DNA of 64,000 bases from the NCBI GenBank assembly GCA_025464975.1, contig JAODMT010000004.1:62001-126000 (forward strand), written 5' to 3'. Below, in pieces: positions 60,215-64,000 of this stretch. Origin of the DNA: Microbacteriaceae bacterium (GTDB lineage: Bacteria > Actinomycetota > Actinomycetes > Actinomycetales > Microbacteriaceae). The notes beneath the pieces were generated by a model. It was not told the DNA's origin. It saw only the letters and a list, made by a program, of their open reading frames with translations, and searched no databases. Position 1 is the first letter of the stretch; each line of letters starts with the position of its first letter. Position numbers and translations under genes: made by a program.

Positions 60215-61357
60215 ATCGAAGTCTCCGTCGTCGTGCCGACATATAACGAAGCTGACAATGTCCCCGAACTCGTTCGTCGAATCAGTCAATCGATGAAAGG
60301 TCGAGTTGCCGAAATCATCTTCGTGGATGACTCGGACGACTCGACACCCGACGTCATAGCGCGAGAAGCGGCTCGCTCGGGAATGCGCATCCGACTGATA
60401 CACAGGGACGACCCGATCGGCGGCTTGTCAGGGGCCGTTGTGGCCGGCATGTTGGCAAGCACGGCTGAATGGATCGTCGTGATGGACGGCGACCTGCAGC
60501 ATCCGCCGGAAATGCTCCCGATCCTCCTTGAGGCGGGAGCAGACGAGGAAGCAGACGTCGTCGTTGCCTCTCGTCACATCAACGGCGGGTCCAGTGCCGG
60601 GCTGGACGGAGCCATCCGTCAGACGGCGTCCGGCGCGGCCAAGATGCTCACGCGAGCAATGTTTCCGTTCAAGCTGCGCCACTGCACCGACCCGATGACC
60701 GGGTTCTTCGCGGTACGGCGAGATGCGGTTGACGTAAGAACGTTGCGACCCCAGGGCTTCAAAATTCTCTTAGAGATCCTCGCGAGGACGTCGCTGAAAG
60801 TCGTAGAGGAGCCCTTTGTCTTCGCCGAGCGTCGCGCCGGTGTCCCCAAGGCAACGTTTGGACAAGGGCTGAAATTTCTGTCACAGCTTGCCGCTCTCCG
60901 TTTCGGTCGGCTCTCGGGGTTTGCCCTGGTCGGCGCGATCGGCGCTGTTGTCAACATCCTGATTATGGCAATGCTTCAGGCCGTCGGCGTGTGGTATCTG
61001 ACCGCCGCGGCCTTGGGCGCGGTCGTCACGATCATCGGTAATTTCATCCTTCAGGAGCGTTTCGTGTTCCCGGATCTCCTGCCCGATGGTCGTCGGCTCT
61101 GGGGGCGACTATGGCGATCCCTCGCCTTCAACGGATCCGAAACCCTCGTGCGAACGACCCTGCTGTGGGTCATTGTGGAATCGACTCCGGTGCCGAGTCT
61201 TCTAGCTCAGGCCCTCCTCATCGCCATTGGATTCGTGCTGCGCTTCGTTTTTCACTCGCGGGTGGTCTACAGACAGCCTGCCGCGGTGCGTCGGGACCTT
61301 CGCACAACGGACGACATCGAATCGGCCGGTGGGCAGGGTACGGCGACGGCGCCCTGA
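60215..61357 (+). CDS. Polyprenyl-phosphate glycosyltransferase (GT2) fused to GtrA domain
   Basis: 380 residues if translation starts at the ATC at 60215. The first ordinary start (GTG 60233) would remove the first beta strand, EVSVVV of VSVVVPTYNEADN. GAAAGG lies seven bases upstream of the ATC. Residues ~1-225 are a GT2 domain like dolichol-phosphate mannosyltransferase (VDDSDDSTPDV, DXD in MDGDLQHPPEM, DPMTGFFAVRRD). Residues ~235-355 are a four-helix GtrA domain. It would make or flip a polyprenyl-phosphate sugar for envelope glycosylation, perhaps the donor of the GT39 enzyme. Confidence 0.88.
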   Translation: MEVSVVVPTYNEADNVPELVRRISQSMKGRVAEIIFVDDSDDSTPDVIAREAARSGMRIRLIHRDDPIGGLSGAVVAGMLASTAEWIVVMDGDLQHPPEMLPILLEAGADEEADVVVASRHINGGSSAGLDGAIRQTASGAAKMLTRAMFPFKLRHCTDPMTGFFAVRRDAVDVRTLRPQGFKILLEILARTSLKVVEEPFVFAERRAGVPKATFGQGLKFLSQLAALRFGRLSGFALVGAIGAVVNILIMAMLQAVGVWYLTAAALGAVVTIIGNFILQERFVFPDLLPDGRRLWGRLWRSLAFNGSETLVRTTLLWVIVESTPVPSLLAQALLIAIGFVLRFVFHSRVVYRQPAAVRRDLRTTDDIESAGGQGTATAP

Positions 61358-61425
61358 CGAACGTCGGTCCGAGCTGATCTAATGAGAGGGCGCCGATTGG
61401 CGCCGGAATCAGACGGGACCGGGCC

Positions 61426-62505
61426 ATGCGGGGTGACGAAACGCGGGGTGACGAAACCGCGGGCGCTGAAGCCGCGCCGGAAGTGCTCGTCTGGGTCGCA
61501 GGGGGCGTCGGCCGATTGAGCCTCAATCGGCCTCGCGTCATGAACGCCCTGACCCAGGACATGATCCTCGAGATCCGCGGCGCACTCGACGCGTGGCGCG
61601 ACGACGACTCGATCCACTCGGTGCTCATCACCGGTGAGGGCGACCGCGGACTGTGCGCTGGCGGCGACATCGTCACACTATTCCGGGACGCAACTACCGG
61701 CAACGAGATGCGCGCCGAATCGTTCTTCTGGCACGAGTACCGGCTCAACCTGGCGATCGCGCGCTATCCGAAGCCCTATGTCGCGGTCATGGACGGCGTC
61801 GTACTCGGTGGCGGGATCGGCGTCTCCGCTCACGGGTCGCATCGCGTGGTAACGGAGCGATCGAGGCTCGGGATGCCGGAGACGACCATCGGCTTCGCCC
61901 CTGATGTGGGTGGCGGCTGGCTGCTCGCCCACGCGCCAGGCGAACTCGGCACCTATCTTGCCCTTACCGGCAACACGATCGGGGCCGGCGACGCGATTGC
62001 GCTCGGTCTTGCTGATTTCTTCCTGCCGTCGGATCGGATCGCGGAATTCATCGCGGCCGTGGAGGTCGATGGGCCGGATTCCGCGTGCGTCCGGTTCGCC
62101 GAACCCGCGCCCGCGCCGCAGCTCGAGGCCGAGCGGCACTGGATCGACACGGTTTTTGCGCCCGAGTCCGTGCAAGAAATTCTGGAGCGGCTGGAGCACG
62201 CGCCCGGCGAGGTCGCGGCCGAGGTGGCGCGGAAGCTGGCTGTGAACTCCCCGTCGGCAGTTGTCCTCGCTCGGGAATCGGTGCGCCGGTCGCGCCACCT
62301 GTCGCTGGAGGATGCACTTCGTCAGGATTTTTGCGTCTCGGCCAATGCCATCCGGTCGCACGATCTGGTCGAGGGGATCCGCGCGCAGGTGGTCGACAAG
62401 GACCGCCAACCGCGTTGGTCACCAGCGACGGTCGCGGAAGTGGATCATCGGACTATTGAGTCGTTCTTCGAGCTGCCGAGCTCTCGTCAACTTCGCTTCG
62501 AATAG
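61426..62505 (+). CDS. 3-hydroxyisobutyryl-CoA hydrolase-like (crotonase family)
   Basis: 359 residues, the length of HIBCH rather than of plain enoyl-CoA hydratases (~260). RLSLNRPRVMNALTQDMI, DRGLCAGGDI and YVAVMDGVVLGGGIGVSAHG form the oxyanion-hole region, and MPETTIGFAPDVGGGWLL carries the catalytic glutamate. The C-terminal HIBCH extension is present. It probably acts in valine degradation. The N-terminus has a repeated GDET unit from a 14-bp direct repeat just after the ATG. Confidence 0.9.
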   Translation: MRGDETRGDETAGAEAAPEVLVWVAGGVGRLSLNRPRVMNALTQDMILEIRGALDAWRDDDSIHSVLITGEGDRGLCAGGDIVTLFRDATTGNEMRAESFFWHEYRLNLAIARYPKPYVAVMDGVVLGGGIGVSAHGSHRVVTERSRLGMPETTIGFAPDVGGGWLLAHAPGELGTYLALTGNTIGAGDAIALGLADFFLPSDRIAEFIAAVEVDGPDSACVRFAEPAPAPQLEAERHWIDTVFAPESVQEILERLEHAPGEVAAEVARKLAVNSPSAVVLARESVRRSRHLSLEDALRQDFCVSANAIRSHDLVEGIRAQVVDKDRQPRWSPATVAEVDHRTIESFFELPSSRQLRFE

Positions 62506-63011
62506 TACGATAATTCGCCCGTTCCGGGAATTAAGCCCAAATTCTCGGCGATCGATCAGAATGGCGTGATCCTCACTTACGGGGACGTGGGACCAGGGCG
62601 CGACGCGGCGAGATTTGCCTGCTCCGCCAAGCGAGTTCTGCAGGGCGGTCGTCGCCCGGGCATCGGCGTGCCGACCTTCGGGGACTTGGGAATCGGCCCC
62701 GGCTCATAACCGTCCCCTGATCTGGGGTTCTACGAGAATCCGAGGGGCCCGTGTGCCGCGGCGACGGATCCGTCCCAAACCCGGCCGGCGATATCTGTTC
62801 GATGCAAAGGAATGTATAAGAAGCGGCCGGGATTCGGTTCTCGTTCGGGGGGTCGATGGGAAAGAAGGTTCCTCGACGTATCCTCACGCTCGGTGCCTCT
62901 GGACACATATCCGTTTCATACCGATTGGGTAAAGGGGCTTGACTCGATGACGGTCACGTATATTTGGCCGCCGTCCGGCTGAACGTCGGTTGTCTTCCGA
63001 TCAGAGCCGCA
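62506..63011. other. Long leader region before the secreted beta-helix gene
   Basis: 506 bp with no convincing gene. A TTGACT element near 62939 with AT-rich TATATT about 14 bp later could be a promoter, though the spacing is short. No riboswitch consensus that I know was recognised. The next gene's ribosome-binding site AAAGGA is at 63027-63032. Confidence 0.5.
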
Positions 63012-64000
63012 TTGCGGCAGTCTCCCAAAGGACCCATCATTTACTCATTTTCATCAGCAAGATTGGCCATTCCTACCCTCATCCTCGGTGGCATTGTCGT
63101 TGCCGCTGGCACCCTCGGGTCGCCGCTTGCCGCCTCCGCAGCGACGCCTGTCCTGTCGGCCAACGGCACGCCCCTCGGGTCGACCGTGCTCCCGAGCGGA
63201 ACATTCACCGCCTCGGTGAAGGCCCCGGCAGGGTCCTCCGTCAAGTTCAAGATCGACGGCCACTACCTCGGCACCGATCACGGCGCGCCCTATAGCTGGC
63301 CGATCCACACGGGGGCTGGCACCCACAAACTGATTGCGAGTTGGCACAAAGGTCACGTGACAAGCCGATTCGTTGTTGGAAAGGGAGCTGTCCCGACGCC
63401 TGCCCCTAAGCCAACGCCGGCTCCCTCTCCGGCGCCTGCGCCCAAGCCGTCACCGGCCCCGGCCCCCGCTCCTGCGCCCAAGCCGGCCCCCGCGCCGGCG
63501 CCGGCTCCGGCCCCAACTCCCGCGCCGGCACCGACTCCGACGAGCAGCGGCTCGACCATCAGGGTCTCCACCGCGGCTCAGCTCAGTTCGGCGCTCGCGT
63601 CAGCTAAGCCGGGTCAGACCATCGCCCTCGCCGACGGCTCGTATTCGGGGCAACAGTTCGAGGCCCCGGCGTCCGGAACGGCTAGCGCCCCGATCACCCT
63701 GACCGGGTCACGCAACGCGATCATCAGCAACGGGAACCTCAGCGTCGGCTACGGGCTCCACATCACGGGAAGCTACTGGCGGGTCACGGGACTCTCGGTG
63801 ACCAAGTCGGCCAAGGGCATCGTTCTTGACGGATCGTCGCACACAACCATCAGCGGCGTCGATGTCGGCAACATCGGCTTCGAGGGCGTGCACTTCCGCA
63901 AGAACAGCAGCTACGGCCTGATCGAGAACTCGGTGGTTCACGACACCGGCGTGTACAAGCCAGAAGCCGGTGAAGGCATCTACCTCGGATCCTCCAAGAC
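63012..64000 (+). CDS. Secreted right-handed parallel beta-helix protein, 3' truncated
   Basis: The open frame runs off the window. A signal peptide (LAIPTLILGGIVVAAGTLG ... LAASA) precedes an Ig-like carbohydrate-surface domain (VKFKIDGHYLGTDHGAPYSW), a Pro/Ala/Lys linker of about 50 residues (63396-63545), and the start of a parallel beta-helix (GQTIALADGSYSGQQFEAP, GLHITGSYWRVTGLSVTKS, GIVLDGSSHTTISGVDVGN). Such proteins are often pectate-lyase or alginate-lyase-like or bind polysaccharides. The start is uncertain: TTG 63012, or an ATT at 63039 with AAAGGA six bases upstream. The catalytic region is outside the window. Confidence 0.82.
   Translation, partial: MRQSPKGPIIYSFSSARLAIPTLILGGIVVAAGTLGSPLAASAATPVLSANGTPLGSTVLPSGTFTASVKAPAGSSVKFKIDGHYLGTDHGAPYSWPIHTGAGTHKLIASWHKGHVTSRFVVGKGAVPTPAPKPTPAPSPAPAPKPSPAPAPAPAPKPAPAPAPAPAPTPAPAPTPTSSGSTIRVSTAAQLSSALASAKPGQTIALADGSYSGQQFEAPASGTASAPITLTGSRNAIISNGNLSVGYGLHITGSYWRVTGLSVTKSAKGIVLDGSSHTTISGVDVGNIGFEGVHFRKNSSYGLIENSVVHDTGVYKPEAGEGIYLGSSK

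Noticed and set aside
62506-63011. Riboswitch in the leader of the beta-helix gene
   Set aside because: No match to the c-di-GMP, cobalamin, TPP, glycine or other consensus cores that I could recognise.
1-64000. CRISPR arrays, transposases, prophage genes or rRNA
   Set aside because: No regularly spaced repeats, transposase or phage motifs, or rRNA sequence were seen in the window.

Overview
The window is high-GC DNA with actinobacterial gene content and order: serA, leuB, ilvE, an FAH-family gene and gltX lie on one strand, there is a PknB-type kinase, and small membrane proteins typical of Microbacteriaceae are present (DUF6458 family and a 'LSWGGxxDPT' protein). The most likely source is a chromosome of a member of Microbacteriaceae; the genus cannot be told from the sequence alone.

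Layout. (1) 1-13.4 kb is mostly core metabolism: a 5'-truncated molybdate-type ABC ATPase, two small membrane proteins, serA, an EamA exporter divergent from an unusual MarR-PhzF fusion with palindromic operators between them, leuB-ilvE-FAH-gltX, a thioredoxin-reductase-like flavoprotein, a CtaG-like protein and tRNA-Gln(CTG). (2) 13.4-25.7 kb is accessory. After a 567 bp gene-free stretch downstream of tRNA-Gln comes a ROK regulator, divergent from a tightly packed operon: ribose-type ABC importer (ATPase, permease, lipoprotein), TIM-barrel isomerase, gluconate-2-dehydrogenase-subunit-3-like protein, Fe-S-type GMC flavoprotein, mycofactocin-type SDR, Gfo/Idh/MocA protein, and the decayed remains of an aldo/keto reductase. 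An AraC regulator follows. I read this as an uptake and oxidative catabolism system for an unidentified glycoside, cyclitol or sugar. (3) 25.8-33.7 kb carries two related SGNH-like proteins without the catalytic serine (one fused to a GAF domain), a membrane Ser/Thr kinase with a lipoprotein, stress-type membrane and PRC-barrel/YsnF proteins, and a VIT-type metal transporter opposite a FetB-like permease. (4) 33.8-46.6 kb is amino-acid and acyl-CoA metabolism: APC permease, 3-oxoacid CoA-transferase A/B, PutA with a divergent LysR regulator, acyl-CoA ligase, aldehyde dehydrogenase, thiolase, GNAT. (5) 46.6-50.7 kb has an MBL hydrolase, a CPH-type copper P-type ATPase behind a CsoR-like palindrome, a diacylglycerol-kinase-family protein and tRNA-Glu(CTC). 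(6) 51-61.4 kb is a cell-envelope region: DUF2079 protein, PAP2 phosphatase, a CDP-glycerol glycerophosphotransferase fused to a GT4 glycosyltransferase, acyltransferase-3, DedA, GT39, a ZIP transporter with a DtxR/IdeR-like box, and GT2-GtrA. (7) 61.4-64 kb holds a 3-hydroxyisobutyryl-CoA-hydrolase-like gene and the start of a secreted parallel beta-helix protein that runs off the window.

No CRISPR array, transposase, prophage or rRNA was seen. Two dispersed inverted-repeat families occur between genes. All functions are read from sequence motifs and gene context; no database search was possible.
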